Source: Fusobacterium naviforme (GTDB taxonomy: Bacteria > Bacillota > Clostridia > Lachnospirales > Lachnospiraceae). From it: DNA of 64,000 nucleotides. Positions 33,542 to 42,651 of the stretch are shown in pieces. The DNA lies in assembly GCA_003014445.1 (NCBI GenBank), contig PYGH01000002.1:124001-188000 (forward strand), in the 5' to 3' direction. The translations under genes were made by a program, and so were the position numbers. How positions within the stretch are numbered: the stretch's first letter is position 1; every line of letters begins with the position of its first letter. The notes under the pieces were generated by a model. The model saw nothing but the letters and a program-made list of their open reading frames with translations, ran no database searches and was not told the origin of the DNA.

Positions 33542-34789
33542 TCAGTCTCTTATCTGACCCTGACCTCTGATCTCATACTTGTAGGAGGTGAGCTCCTTAA
33601 GGCCCATGGGACCTCTCGCGTGAAGCTTCTGGGTGCTGATGCCAATCTCCGCACCGAAGCCGAACTCTCCTCCGTCCGTGAAGCGGGTCGAGGCATTCAC
33701 ATAGACGCAGGCGGAATCAACCTCCCGGAGAAAGCGCTCTGCGTGCTCCTCTGTACGCGTGATAATTGCATCGGAGTGGCCTGTGTGATAGCGGTTAATG
33801 TGTCCGATTGCTTCATCCACAGAATCCATCGTCTTCAGAGAGAGAATATAATCCAGATACTCCCTTCCCCAGTCCTCCTCTGTTGCGACCGCAAAGGAAG
33901 GCTCCAGCGCACGGGCAGTCTCATCTGCCCTCACCTCCACCGGGAAAGCCTTCAGCGCATCCCTGAGCCTCGGCAGGAACTCCTTCTCCACTGACCGATG
34001 TACCAGAAGAGACTCCGCTGCATTGCAGACGCCGATTCTCTGGGTCTTTGCATTGACGATGATGGGTATCGCAAGCTCCAGATCCGCCGTATCATCCACA
34101 TAGATGTGACAGTTTCCTGCACCGGTCTCTATCACGGGAACCGCGCTCTCCCGGAGCACTGTCTGAATGAGGCCGGCACTGCCCCTCGGAATCAGCACAT
34201 CGACATAGCCGTTCATGTGCATGAGCTCTCTGGCACTCTCCCGGGATGTATCCTCGATCAGCTGGAGCGCATCCTCCGTGATGCCCTCTGCCATGAGCCC
34301 CTCACGAAGCGCCGCAGCGATCGCCCGATTCGATGAGATCGCGTCGCTCCCCCCGCGCAGTATCACGGCATTCCCCGCCTTAAACGCTATGCCGAAGGCA
34401 TCGCTTGTCACATTGGGCCGGGCTTCATAGATAATGCCGATCACCCCCAGCGCGACGCGCTTTTTTCGTATCACCAGTCCGTTTGCAAGCGTCTCCTCTG
34501 ACAGCAGCTCGCCGATCGGATCCGGCAGAAGCGAGAGCTCCTTAAGTCCCCCTGCCATGCCCTGTACCCGCGCCTCATCTAAGAGAAGACGATCCAGCAT
34601 CGCGGGAGGAAGTCCCTTCTCCCTTGCACGCTGCATATCCTCCGCATTTGCAGCCAGGATTTCATTTGTCCGCTCTAAAAGAAGCTCCGCTGCCCGCCGA
34701 AGGGCACGGTTCTTCTCCTCCGTACCGAGACGCACCAGCGCGCTCTCTGCCGCCCTGGCTCTTTTACCAAGCTCAGTGAGTTTTGTCAT
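33542..34789 (-). CDS. proA: Gamma-glutamyl phosphate reductase
   Basis: 415 residues, NADPH-dependent; turns glutamyl-5-phosphate into glutamate semialdehyde in proline synthesis. Aldehyde-dehydrogenase fold with the catalytic Cys in ETGAGNCHIYVD, and IYEARPNVTSDA and RGGSDAISSN in the cofactor region. It starts inside the 3' end of proB (17-base overlap). Confidence 0.97.
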   Translation of the reverse strand: MTKLTELGKRARAAESALVRLGTEEKNRALRRAAELLLERTNEILAANAEDMQRAREKGLPPAMLDRLLLDEARVQGMAGGLKELSLLPDPIGELLSEETLANGLVIRKKRVALGVIGIIYEARPNVTSDAFGIAFKAGNAVILRGGSDAISSNRAIAAALREGLMAEGITEDALQLIEDTSRESARELMHMNGYVDVLIPRGSAGLIQTVLRESAVPVIETGAGNCHIYVDDTADLELAIPIIVNAKTQRIGVCNAAESLLVHRSVEKEFLPRLRDALKAFPVEVRADETARALEPSFAVATEEDWGREYLDYILSLKTMDSVDEAIGHINRYHTGHSDAIITRTEEHAERFLREVDSACVYVNASTRFTDGGEFGFGAEIGISTQKLHARGPMGLKELTSYKYEIRGQGQIRD

Positions 34790-35648
34790 GCTCTGTCTCC
34801 CCGCTGTGATTCATGTATGCCGCAAAGTCAAAGTCCCTGACTCTGCTCGCCTCAAACAGTGTTCCTACCTCCTCGCCCGCGAAGATCCGGTCCAGGATCA
34901 AGAGATCCTCCCCCGCGGCTATCATCATGTCCGCACCGCTTCTGCACGCAATTTCTGCCGCCTTCAGCTTCGTCGCCATACCGCCGGTTCCGACGTCGGA
35001 GCCCGTGCTGTCCTTCGCCATCATCATGAGCTTTGGCGTCACGGCATCCACACGGGAGATAAATTTCGCCTCCGGATTCCGGTTGGGATCGTCCGAATAG
35101 AGACCGTCCACATCGGAAAGTAAAATCAGCAAATCTGCTCCGATCAGGGAACTCACCAGCGCAGACAGACGATCGTTATCACCGAAGCGAATCTCAAAGG
35201 TCGAGACAGTATCGTTTTCGTTGACCACAGGCACCACTCCGAGCTTTAAGAGCTCCTCAAAGGTGTTGTGCGCGTTGCTGCGGGCCTCCTCATCCTGCAT
35301 GGTCTGCCGGGTCATGAGCACCTGTGCGGCTGTCATACCATACTCCGCAAAGAGCTTCTGATAGACCATGATGAGCTTTGCCTGACCGATAGCGGCAAAG
35401 GCCTGCTTCTCCGCGAGGGTCTGCGGTCTTCCGCCGAGAGACAGCACCTGACGCCCCGCCGCAATTGCGCCGGAGGAGACCAGAACAACCTCTCTTCCCT
35501 CGCCCTTCAGATCATTGATCTTTCGCACAAGGCGCTCGATCTTTCCGAGATTCACGAGGCCGGTATCCGCGTGCGTGATCGTGGAAGAACCGATCTTGAT
35601 CACAATTCGTTTTTTATCCTTCAATCTCTCTCTGTACTCTGCGTTCAC
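34773..35648 (-). CDS. proB: Glutamate 5-kinase without PUA domain
   Basis: 291 residues. It phosphorylates glutamate at the first step of proline synthesis. Amino-acid kinase fold: VIKIGSSTITH, LVSSGAIAAG, VVNENDTVS, LSDVDGLY and GTGGMATKLKAA. The C-terminal PUA domain of the E. coli enzyme (367 aa) is absent. GTG start with GGAGG 9 bases upstream. It heads the proB-proA-miaB-mutS-mutL-miaA run. Confidence 0.97.
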   Translation of the reverse strand: MNAEYRERLKDKKRIVIKIGSSTITHADTGLVNLGKIERLVRKINDLKGEGREVVLVSSGAIAAGRQVLSLGGRPQTLAEKQAFAAIGQAKLIMVYQKLFAEYGMTAAQVLMTRQTMQDEEARSNAHNTFEELLKLGVVPVVNENDTVSTFEIRFGDNDRLSALVSSLIGADLLILLSDVDGLYSDDPNRNPEAKFISRVDAVTPKLMMMAKDSTGSDVGTGGMATKLKAAEIACRSGADMMIAAGEDLLILDRIFAGEEVGTLFEASRVRDFDFAAYMNHSGETEHDKTH

Positions 35649-35701
35649 AGGATAAACCTCCGATTTCTTTGAGACTTTATAGTTTACCTTTTTTTGGAAA
35701 A

Positions 35702-37342
35702 TCAGTCAATCGGAGGCGCATAGCGGCGTACAATCGCCTCCGCCACCCTGAGCCCGTCCATTGCGGCACTGGTGATGCCCCCGGCGTAGCCCGCTCCTTC
35801 CCCGCAGGGGTAGAGCCCCCCGAATGAGCCCTCAAGCTGATCGTCACGCGGAATTCTGAGCGGAGAGGAGGTTCTGCTCTCCACTCCTGCGAGAATCGCG
35901 TCCGGACGCGCAAAGCCGTGAAGCCTTCTGTCGAACTGCTCCATTCCCTCTCTGAGTGCCTTTGAGAGCTCCGGACCGAGCACAGGATTCAGATCCGCAA
36001 AGCAGCTCTCCCCCCTGAAGCAGGGACGAACCTCTCCATACCGCTCTGTGAGCTTCCCCGCACAGAAGTCGCCATAGAGCTGCACCGGGATTTTCCCTCT
36101 TCCCGCTATGAAGGCCCGCCGCTCCAGCTCCCTCTGAAATGCCAGTCCCGCGAGCGGCCCCTCTGAAGCAAAATCCTCCGGTGTCACCGTGACAATCACT
36201 GCGGAGTTCGCATTTTCCGAAGCTCTGTCATGATAGCTCATTCCATTGACAGCTGTCATTCCCGGCTCGCTGGAGGCATTGACCACATAACCGCCCGGGC
36301 ACATACAGAAGCTGTACACCCCTCTGCCGCTCCCTGTCTTCGCCGTAAGCTTATAGGGTGCGGGGGAGAGAAACTCTGCCTCCCGGACTCCGTATTGCGC
36401 GACATCAACCATGTGCTGCGGATGCTGTATCCTCAGTCCGACCGCAAAGGCCTTTGCCTCCATCCTGAGGCCGTCCTCATAAAAATTCTGAAAGGTATCC
36501 CGCGCAGAGTGTCCCGTCGCCACAACAAGGAGCTCGCAGGGGACAATTTCCTCCTGACGCGCCGCATTTTCTCTTTTTCCTGTCTGTTCGGCGGGAAATG
36601 ACACGCGGACGCCGGATATCCTTCCTCCCGACGTGCAGAGCCGCTCCGCTCTTGTCTGAAAGCGCAGCTCTCCCCCGCGTCGCTCAATCTCCTGCCGTAT
36701 CTCTGTCACGATACCGATCAGGCGATCTGTGCCTACATGGGGCTTATGATCCCAGAGTATCTCCGGATCCGCACCGAAGCGCACAAAGCGCTCCAGGACC
36801 TCCCGGTTTCTGCCGATTTCATCCTTCACAAGGGTGTTGAGCTTTCCGTCTGAGAAGGTTCCTGCGCCCCCCTCTCCAAAGGAGACATTGCATTCCGGGT
36901 CCAGCACTCCGCTCTCCCAGAAGGCATCTACACGCTTTTTTCTCTCCGCTGCGGGCAGCCCGCGCTCCAGAAGCACAGGACGGTACCCCTGCTCCGCAAG
37001 CAGCAGACCGGCAAAAAGTCCCGCGGGGCCGGTTCCGATAATCACCGGGCGGTGCTTCAGCGGCTCTGTTCCATGCGCAGGCGCCGCATAGGGCTTCGGA
37101 TTATACTCTGACACCCGTCTGTCATGCATGTGCTTCAGCAGTCTCTCATCATGTGCGGTACACACATCCACGATATAGCTGTAGCAGATATGATCTTTTT
37201 TCCGGGCATCGACGGAGCGACGCACAATGGAGAAGGAAATCAATTCCTTCTCCTGAATGTGCAGAAGCGAAAGTATCTTTTTTTTGAGGGCCTCCGGCCC
37301 GTGGTGTAGGGAAAGACTAATCGGGTTGATGCGTATGGCCAT
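35702..37342 (-). CDS. FAD-dependent oxidoreductase, COG2509 family
   Basis: 546 residues. A short N-terminal ferredoxin-like region (about 1-75) precedes the Rossmann FAD site IIGTGPAGLFAG; later motifs are FGEGGAGTFSDGKLNT, ATGHSARDTF and the C-terminal PCGEGAGYAGGI. The family is widespread but its substrate is unknown. ATG 37342 overlaps the stop of the DUF3783 gene (TGATG), so the two are translationally coupled. Confidence 0.88.
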   Translation of the reverse strand: MAIRINPISLSLHHGPEALKKKILSLLHIQEKELISFSIVRRSVDARKKDHICYSYIVDVCTAHDERLLKHMHDRRVSEYNPKPYAAPAHGTEPLKHRPVIIGTGPAGLFAGLLLAEQGYRPVLLERGLPAAERKKRVDAFWESGVLDPECNVSFGEGGAGTFSDGKLNTLVKDEIGRNREVLERFVRFGADPEILWDHKPHVGTDRLIGIVTEIRQEIERRGGELRFQTRAERLCTSGGRISGVRVSFPAEQTGKRENAARQEEIVPCELLVVATGHSARDTFQNFYEDGLRMEAKAFAVGLRIQHPQHMVDVAQYGVREAEFLSPAPYKLTAKTGSGRGVYSFCMCPGGYVVNASSEPGMTAVNGMSYHDRASENANSAVIVTVTPEDFASEGPLAGLAFQRELERRAFIAGRGKIPVQLYGDFCAGKLTERYGEVRPCFRGESCFADLNPVLGPELSKALREGMEQFDRRLHGFARPDAILAGVESRTSSPLRIPRDDQLEGSFGGLYPCGEGAGYAGGITSAAMDGLRVAEAIVRRYAPPID

Positions 37343-37752
37343 CAGAGCGCCTCTCCTGTCATAAGACTGTGCTCTCCCTTCAGCTCTGTATAGAGCTTGG
37401 AAAGCGGCCATGCAGCATTGCTCTCTGTCAACACCGCTTTCAGGGGAATCCGGATGCCGCGCTTTTTAAGCTCACCAAGGAACTGATCCAGGACAGCATT
37501 TGACAGTCCGCAGAACAAAAGCAGCGGCTCTCCTCTCTCTGTCCCGGCATTGGCAGCGTCAGCTTCCGGCACAGAAGCTATCTGCTCTGCCTTCGGGTTC
37601 AGAATATCCACCGGTGTGCGCGAAAGTCCTTCCTCTCCCACCAGATGGCAGCGAAGCTTTAAGAGCGCGCAGAGCATCGCGACCTTCTGTCCGCTTCCAC
37701 TCTCCGGCACAAACATGATCACATGCCCGCCCTGTGCTGTTTTATTGTTCAT
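37342..37752 (-). CDS. DUF3783 domain protein
   Basis: 136 residues. An N-terminal half resembling a small alpha/beta fold is followed by the DUF3783 region (about 95-130, IPLKAVLTESNAAWPLSKLY). No catalytic residues recognised. It overlaps the upstream flavoprotein by 11 bases and the downstream one by one base, so it is made together with both. Function unknown. Confidence 0.8.
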   Translation of the reverse strand: MNNKTAQGGHVIMFVPESGSGQKVAMLCALLKLRCHLVGEEGLSRTPVDILNPKAEQIASVPEADAANAGTERGEPLLLFCGLSNAVLDQFLGELKKRGIRIPLKAVLTESNAAWPLSKLYTELKGEHSLMTGEAL

Positions 37753-38974
37753 TGATCATTCCCTTTCCGCCGGCAAGCCGTCCGCTCGTCCAGCACCACT
37801 GCAGATTGTAGCCTCCGCAGATTCCGTCCACATCCAGTATCTCTCCTGCAAAGTAAAGTCCGGGAACAAGACGGGACTCCATGGTTTCAGGATTCACCTC
37901 TTCCGTTGATACGCCTCCGGTACAGGTCTGCGCCTGCTCAAAATCCGCAGTTCGAATGATGCGGAAACGGCAGTCAGAGATCAGCTCTGCGAGCCCTTTA
38001 AGCCCTCTCCCGCTCTGCTCTGCCGGATTCCCTCCGGGCTTCAGTCCCGCACGCTTCACAAGTCCGTTCCAGAGGTTTTTGTTTAGCAGACCATTGCCAA
38101 AGGCCTCGAAGCTCCTGTAGGAACGCAGTGAGAGCCGCTCTTCCAGATAGGAGTGAAGAGAAGCGAAGTCCGGAAGAAAATCGACAGAAATTACTGTGCT
38201 CCTTCCATCACCCAGTGCACGGGCAGCCGTTCGGCTCAGCTGAAACACCGGAATACCTGAGAGACCGTAGCTGTTCAGCTGAAGCTCTCCCTCTGTTCTC
38301 TCCGCTTCCTCTCCGTCACACAGAAGCGTGAGTGCAGCGCCGACCCGCACACCTGCCACAGCCTTGAAGAAATCCTTCTCCACACAGTGCAGTCCGCAGA
38401 GAGCCGGAAGCACATTCCTTATGCTGTGTCCCAGCTGCCGCGCATAGAGATAACCGCTTCCGTCAGATCCTGTGGAAGGCGCTGCCTTGGATCCGGTCGC
38501 AAGGATCAGCCTGTCAGCGGCAATCATCTCCCTGTCTGTCATGATCTGAAAGCTTCCGCCCTTGCCCCGCCGTATCTGCCGCACGGTCGCCGCGGTCACA
38601 GTCCGGACACCGGATAGCTCGCACTCCGTCCGAAGTGCGTTCAGAACAGAGGCTGCCTGCTCAGAGTGCGGGTACAGCCAGCCATCATGGCGATCCAGAG
38701 GCTCAATGCCGAGACTGCGCAGCCAGCGCACACTGCTCTCCGGTCCAAATTTTTGAAGTGCCCGCATCACAAAGCTTCCCTCACTGCTGTGGTAGCAGGA
38801 CGGACGGAGTCGGCGATTCGTGTAATTGCATTTCCCATTTCCGGTGAGCAGCAGCTTTTTCCCCACACGCTCACCGTGCTCCAGAAGCGTGACGCGGCTT
38901 CCCAGCCGCGCTGCGGTGATTGCCGCTGTCATGCCTGCGGGACCGCCTCCGATAATACATACTCTCTCTGTCAT
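37742..38974 (-). CDS. HI0933/YhiN-type FAD-dependent oxidoreductase
   Basis: 410 residues. FAD-binding CIIGGGPAGMTAAITAAR at the N-terminus, GNGKCNYTN and ATGSKAAPSTGSDGSG in the middle, and FAGEILDVDGICGGYNLQ near the C-terminus, which define the family. The substrate is unknown. The frame continues upstream to 39052; GGAGGG just before ATG 38974 fixes the start. Confidence 0.93.
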   Translation of the reverse strand: MTERVCIIGGGPAGMTAAITAARLGSRVTLLEHGERVGKKLLLTGNGKCNYTNRRLRPSCYHSSEGSFVMRALQKFGPESSVRWLRSLGIEPLDRHDGWLYPHSEQAASVLNALRTECELSGVRTVTAATVRQIRRGKGGSFQIMTDREMIAADRLILATGSKAAPSTGSDGSGYLYARQLGHSIRNVLPALCGLHCVEKDFFKAVAGVRVGAALTLLCDGEEAERTEGELQLNSYGLSGIPVFQLSRTAARALGDGRSTVISVDFLPDFASLHSYLEERLSLRSYRSFEAFGNGLLNKNLWNGLVKRAGLKPGGNPAEQSGRGLKGLAELISDCRFRIIRTADFEQAQTCTGGVSTEEVNPETMESRLVPGLYFAGEILDVDGICGGYNLQWCWTSGRLAGGKGMINEQ

Positions 38975-39011
38975 AGCTTCCCTCCCCCTGCTTTTCTCAT
39001 CTGTCACATCT

Positions 39012-40658
39012 TCAGCTTCTGAGAAGATGTATGCGCCGCGCCAGGCGGACAAGCTGCCGCCCCTTGGGAAAGAGACTCAGCTCATGCTCCGTAACCGTTC
39101 CCGATAGGATCAGCAGCGGCGCATAGACCAGCACGGCCAGCAGTATCGGCAGCGCCGTACAGACAGCTCTGCTTTCTGTAAACCGCATCAGCAGAAGCTT
39201 TGCGCCGAGCGTCGATACCCCCATCGCCGCTGCACAGAGCAGCGGCCCGGCAAAGGTTCGCCGGATCTCCTGCCTGTAGCTTAAGTGCTTGCGCAGCGCA
39301 CGCGAATTCAATATACACATGGAGAGCGCAAAGCACATATCTGCCACGACCACAGCAAAAATACCGAGCTTTGATACCATCAGCAGAAATTCAAGGATCA
39401 GCACATGGATCAGCAGTGAGATCAGCGCATGACGCACCGGAACCTTCATATGGCTGGTCCCCTGTAAAATTGCGTTGCTCACTGTCGAAAGAGAATAAAA
39501 GACGACGCCAAAGCAGCCGATATGCATCATGAGCACCGCCTTTTCGCTCGCGCCAAAGAGCAGCGGGATCAGAGGATCCGCCATGACTGCAAGCCCGATG
39601 GCCGAGGGGATCGCAACGATCATGGAAAAACGGATCGCATTTGATACCCCTGACTCCACCTGTCCTCTGTCCCGCGCGGCATTTGCCCGCGAGAGTGCCG
39701 GAATGAGCGCGGACGCGAGAGAATTTGCAACCATAATGGGAACATTGATGAGAAGCTTATACTTTGCCGCATAAATGCCGTAGTCCTTCGCAGTCTCGGA
39801 CTGCAGTCCGAGCGCAAACATCGCCTGCCCGAAGAGCGCATTGTCGACAATGCTGCTCATGTTGTAAATCGCCGTTGAAAGTATAACGGGAATCACTGTC
39901 ATCACCAGCACTGCTGTGATCTCCCCGTAACTCTCCTGCACCGTGCTTCTGTCCTCTTTCCTCCTCTCCCGCAAAAAGCGGCGGTTTGCCGAGAAAAGCA
40001 GTATAAATACGCAGAGCGCCGCCAGCGCGCCGAGCCCTGTGCCTATGGTCCCCCCCATGGCGCCGTAGCCTCTTTGAATTCTCTCCGGCATCTCCCGCCC
40101 CAGTGCCCAGCGAAGCAGAAGGTATGCGGCCCCGACACTCACCACCGCATTCACGATCTGCTCTATAATCTGAGAGAGAGCCGTCGGAACCATGGTGGAG
40201 TGCCCCTGCCAGTAGCCCCTGCACACGCCGAGATAGGAGACGATCCATACTGTCGGCGCCAGTGCCCGCAGCGGATAGCGCGCCTCCGGAATATGCAGAA
40301 AGGTATCTGCAAACCAGCCCGCGCCGAAGAAAATCGCGGCGCAGCCCAGACCTCCGACCAGAGTTGCATAGAGAAGGGAGGCTCTGAGGATGCGGTCCGC
40401 GTTTTTATAGCTCTTCTCTCCCACACGGGCGGATATCATCTTGGATACCGCAAGCGGAAGACTGTAGGAGGAGAGAAGCAGAATAATTGTGTATACATTA
40501 AAGGCCGCCGAGTAGTAGCCATTTCCCTCATCTCCGATGATGCGGGTCAGCGGCAGGCGGTACAGGAGTCCGATCACACTTGAGATAAGTCCCGATGCAG
40601 CGTAGATGGAACCCTGAATCAGAAAACCCGAGGACCTTCCTTCTTTTTTTTCTGACAT
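39012..40658 (-). CDS. MurJ/SpoVB-like lipid-linked oligosaccharide flippase
   Basis: 548 residues, about 14 membrane helices of the MOP exporter superfamily (polysaccharide biosynthesis protein). N-terminal SGFLIQGSIYAASGLISSVIG is typical of the SpoVB/YtgP/MurJ branch. YtgP-type proteins flip lipid II in Firmicutes; the exact cargo here is not shown by the sequence. It begins 8 bases after ybeY. Confidence 0.9.
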   Translation of the reverse strand: MSEKKEGRSSGFLIQGSIYAASGLISSVIGLLYRLPLTRIIGDEGNGYYSAAFNVYTIILLLSSYSLPLAVSKMISARVGEKSYKNADRILRASLLYATLVGGLGCAAIFFGAGWFADTFLHIPEARYPLRALAPTVWIVSYLGVCRGYWQGHSTMVPTALSQIIEQIVNAVVSVGAAYLLLRWALGREMPERIQRGYGAMGGTIGTGLGALAALCVFILLFSANRRFLRERRKEDRSTVQESYGEITAVLVMTVIPVILSTAIYNMSSIVDNALFGQAMFALGLQSETAKDYGIYAAKYKLLINVPIMVANSLASALIPALSRANAARDRGQVESGVSNAIRFSMIVAIPSAIGLAVMADPLIPLLFGASEKAVLMMHIGCFGVVFYSLSTVSNAILQGTSHMKVPVRHALISLLIHVLILEFLLMVSKLGIFAVVVADMCFALSMCILNSRALRKHLSYRQEIRRTFAGPLLCAAAMGVSTLGAKLLLMRFTESRAVCTALPILLAVLVYAPLLILSGTVTEHELSLFPKGRQLVRLARRIHLLRS

Positions 40659-40666
40659 AAGCTCTC

Positions 40667-41158
40667 TCAGCGCCGGATACCGAGGCCATCGAGTATCGCT
40701 CTCTGGCGCTCCTCCATCACAAGGCGCTCCTCTTCCTCCATATGATCGTAGCCCAGAAGATGCAGGATACTGTGCGTCACCAGAAAGGCAAGCTCCCTGG
40801 TCTGTGTATGCCCGTATTCCCTGGCCTGCGACTTGATGCGCGCCACATTCAGAACAACATCGCCGAGCATAAGTTCTCCGCTCTCCGGATTCAGACTGTC
40901 CTCTGTCTCCTCCTCTGAAAAAACAGCCGGCTTTGCAAATTCCAGCATGGGAAAGGACAGGACATCCGTCTCCCTGTCGATACCGCGATATTCCCGGTTC
41001 AGCTCCCGTATCGCCGGGCCGTCCACAAAGCTCACGGAAATCTCTGCCTCGTACGGGCAGTGTTCTGCCGCAAGACAGGAGGCGGCTACAGTCTCAATAA
41101 TTTTCCGATAGGCGATGTGCAGCTTTTCCTCCGCCTCAAAACTGATCTCAAGCGTCAT
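40667..41158 (-). CDS. ybeY: Endoribonuclease YbeY
   Basis: 163 residues. Zinc-dependent RNase for 16S rRNA 3' maturation and ribosome quality control. The three metal histidines are in HSILHLLGYDH (HxxxHxxxxxH). The frame extends to 41338, but AAGGG before ATG 41158 and the family N-terminus (MTLEISFEAEE) decide the start. It overlaps phoH by 11 bases. Confidence 0.97.
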   Translation of the reverse strand: MTLEISFEAEEKLHIAYRKIIETVAASCLAAEHCPYEAEISVSFVDGPAIRELNREYRGIDRETDVLSFPMLEFAKPAVFSEEETEDSLNPESGELMLGDVVLNVARIKSQAREYGHTQTRELAFLVTHSILHLLGYDHMEEEERLVMEERQRAILDGLGIRR

Positions 41159-42164
41159 GTCTGTCCCTTCTGTGCAGATATCTCTGTCTCCGATCCCGCT
41201 GAAAATCCTCTCTCTTCTCGAATTTATCGTAGGCATCCACAATCTTCTGTACCAGCGGATGGCGCACCACATCCCGGCTGGTGAGCTGGCAGAAGCCAAT
41301 CTCCTCAATGCCGGAGAGTATCTTTGCCGCTGTATCAAGTCCGGAAATCATGCTTCCGGGCAGATCCTTCTGCGTGAGATCTCCTGTTATAATTGCCTTT
41401 GATCCAAAGCCGATGCGGGTCAGGAACATCTTCATCTGCGCGGGAGTCGTATTCTGTGCCTCATCGAGGATAATGTAGGCATTGTCCAGCGTTCTGCCCC
41501 GCATATACGCGAGCGGCGCAACCTCTATGAGTCCCTTCTCCGCGTTGTGCAGATAGCTCTCCGCCCCCATAATCTGATAGAGCGCATCATAGAGCGGCCT
41601 CAGATACGGATCTATCTTGCTCTGCAAATCTCCGGGAAGAAAGCCGAGCTTCTCCCCCGCCTCCATTGCGGGCCGCGTCAGTATGATGCGCTCTGCGTCG
41701 CCGTCGCGAAAAGCCTGAATTGCCATCGCCATCGCGAGATAGGTCTTGCCGGTTCCGGCCGGCCCGATTCCAAAGGTGATCATGCGGCTGCGAATGAGAT
41801 CCACATATTTTTTCTGTCCGAGTGTCTTCGGCTTCACCGGCCGCCCCGCAGCCGTTCTGCATACCATGTCCCGATCTATTTCCAGAAGCTTCTCCTCGCC
41901 CTCCGAAAATGCGAGCGAGAGCGCATAGTCTACGTTCTGCTCACTGATCTGATTACCCCTGCGGGAGAGCTCCACCAGATTTTTAAAGACGGAAACCGCC
42001 TTCTCCACTGCACCCTCCTCGCCCATAATCTTCATGCTTCCGTCCCGCTCGATCATGGTCACCTTCAGCGTTCGCTCAATCTTATGCAGATTTGCATCCA
42101 GCTGTCCGCAGACATTTTTTTCGTACTCTGCGGGTATATTAATAATCTGCTCTGTCACTGCCAT
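41148..42164 (-). CDS. phoH: PhoH family ATPase
   Basis: 338 residues. N-terminal KH-like region (about 15-75), then a RecA-like ATPase with Walker A GPAGTGKTYLA and Walker B YIILDEAQNTTPAQ. It is adjacent to ybeY in most Firmicutes and presumed to act in RNA metabolism. AAGGAATG precedes the ATG at 42164. Confidence 0.96.
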   Translation of the reverse strand: MAVTEQIINIPAEYEKNVCGQLDANLHKIERTLKVTMIERDGSMKIMGEEGAVEKAVSVFKNLVELSRRGNQISEQNVDYALSLAFSEGEEKLLEIDRDMVCRTAAGRPVKPKTLGQKKYVDLIRSRMITFGIGPAGTGKTYLAMAMAIQAFRDGDAERIILTRPAMEAGEKLGFLPGDLQSKIDPYLRPLYDALYQIMGAESYLHNAEKGLIEVAPLAYMRGRTLDNAYIILDEAQNTTPAQMKMFLTRIGFGSKAIITGDLTQKDLPGSMISGLDTAAKILSGIEEIGFCQLTSRDVVRHPLVQKIVDAYDKFEKREDFQRDRRQRYLHRRDRHDA

Positions 42165-42316
42165 ACTGGGAGCATTCCTTTCCTCTCTTGATTATACCGG
42201 GAAACAGAGCTTCTGCTGCAGATCCGCCCTGCCCTCTGTTTCCGCTTAATTTAAAGTATCTCATATATTTTCTTATTTGGAAAGCACAGAACAGAGAGCG
42301 TTTTCCCACTGAAGGA

Positions 42317-42343
42317 AAAGACCCGGTCTCTGCAGACCGGGTC
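42317..42343 (-). terminator. Terminator of rpsU
   Basis: 10-bp perfect stem GACCCGGTCT (42320-42329) / AGACCGGGTC (42334-42343), loop CTGC. On the minus strand it is followed by TTTTCC. It ends 12 bases after the rpsU stop. Confidence 0.85.
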
Positions 42344-42354
42344 CTGATCATCCA

Positions 42355-42531
42355 TTAGTTGAATTTACGTTTTCTCGCAGCCTCAGACTTCTTTTTACGT
42401 CTTACGCTCGGCTTCTCGTAGTGCTCTCTCTTGCGAATTTCCTGCTGAATGCCTGCCTTCGCACAGTTTCTCTTAAAACGTCTCAGTGCGCTGTCCAGAC
42501 TTTCGTTTTCTTTCACAATCACGTTTGACAT
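42355..42531 (-). CDS. rpsU: 30S ribosomal protein S21
   Basis: 58 residues, too short for many gene callers. It reads [19 protein letters not shown] at the N-terminus, then [20 protein letters not shown] and a basic tail. Small-subunit protein helping initiation at 16S rRNA 3' end. GGGAGG lies upstream of the ATG at 42531. A strong promoter (42578-42605) and terminator (42317-42343) make it a single-gene unit. Confidence 0.98.
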   Translation of the reverse strand: MSNVIVKENESLDSALRRFKRNCAKAGIQQEIRKREHYEKPSVRRKKKSEAARKRKFN

Positions 42532-42577
42532 GAAACGGCCTAACCTCCCTCCCGGTTGTGAAATTGAAACTCATGTA

Positions 42578-42605
42578 ATAATATCATAAATTTCTGTATT
42601 GTCAA
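42578..42605 (-). promoter_or_regulatory. Promoter of rpsU
   Basis: Minus strand: TTGACA (42605-42600), 16-base spacer, TATTAT (42583-42578). The -35 is perfect and the -10 matches at 5 of 6. Leader of about 40 bases. Confidence 0.75.
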
Positions 42606-42651
42606 GGAGTTTTCCATGATTCACGGGATTTATTTCAGCATTTATTTCCCC

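Noticed and set aside
32095-33570. Long open frame on the plus strand across miaB (about 490 codons)
   Set aside because: It runs exactly antisense to miaB, has no family features or ribosome site, and is a composition effect of the opposite strand. The same holds for long plus-strand frames over PBP2 (20335-21486) and der (55404-56588).
35680-35695. TAGTTTACCTTTTTTT also found (other strand) at 11672-11687
   Set aside because: A 16-base match with a poly-T half is expected by chance at about this rate in 64 kb, and the two copies have opposite orientation to their genes.
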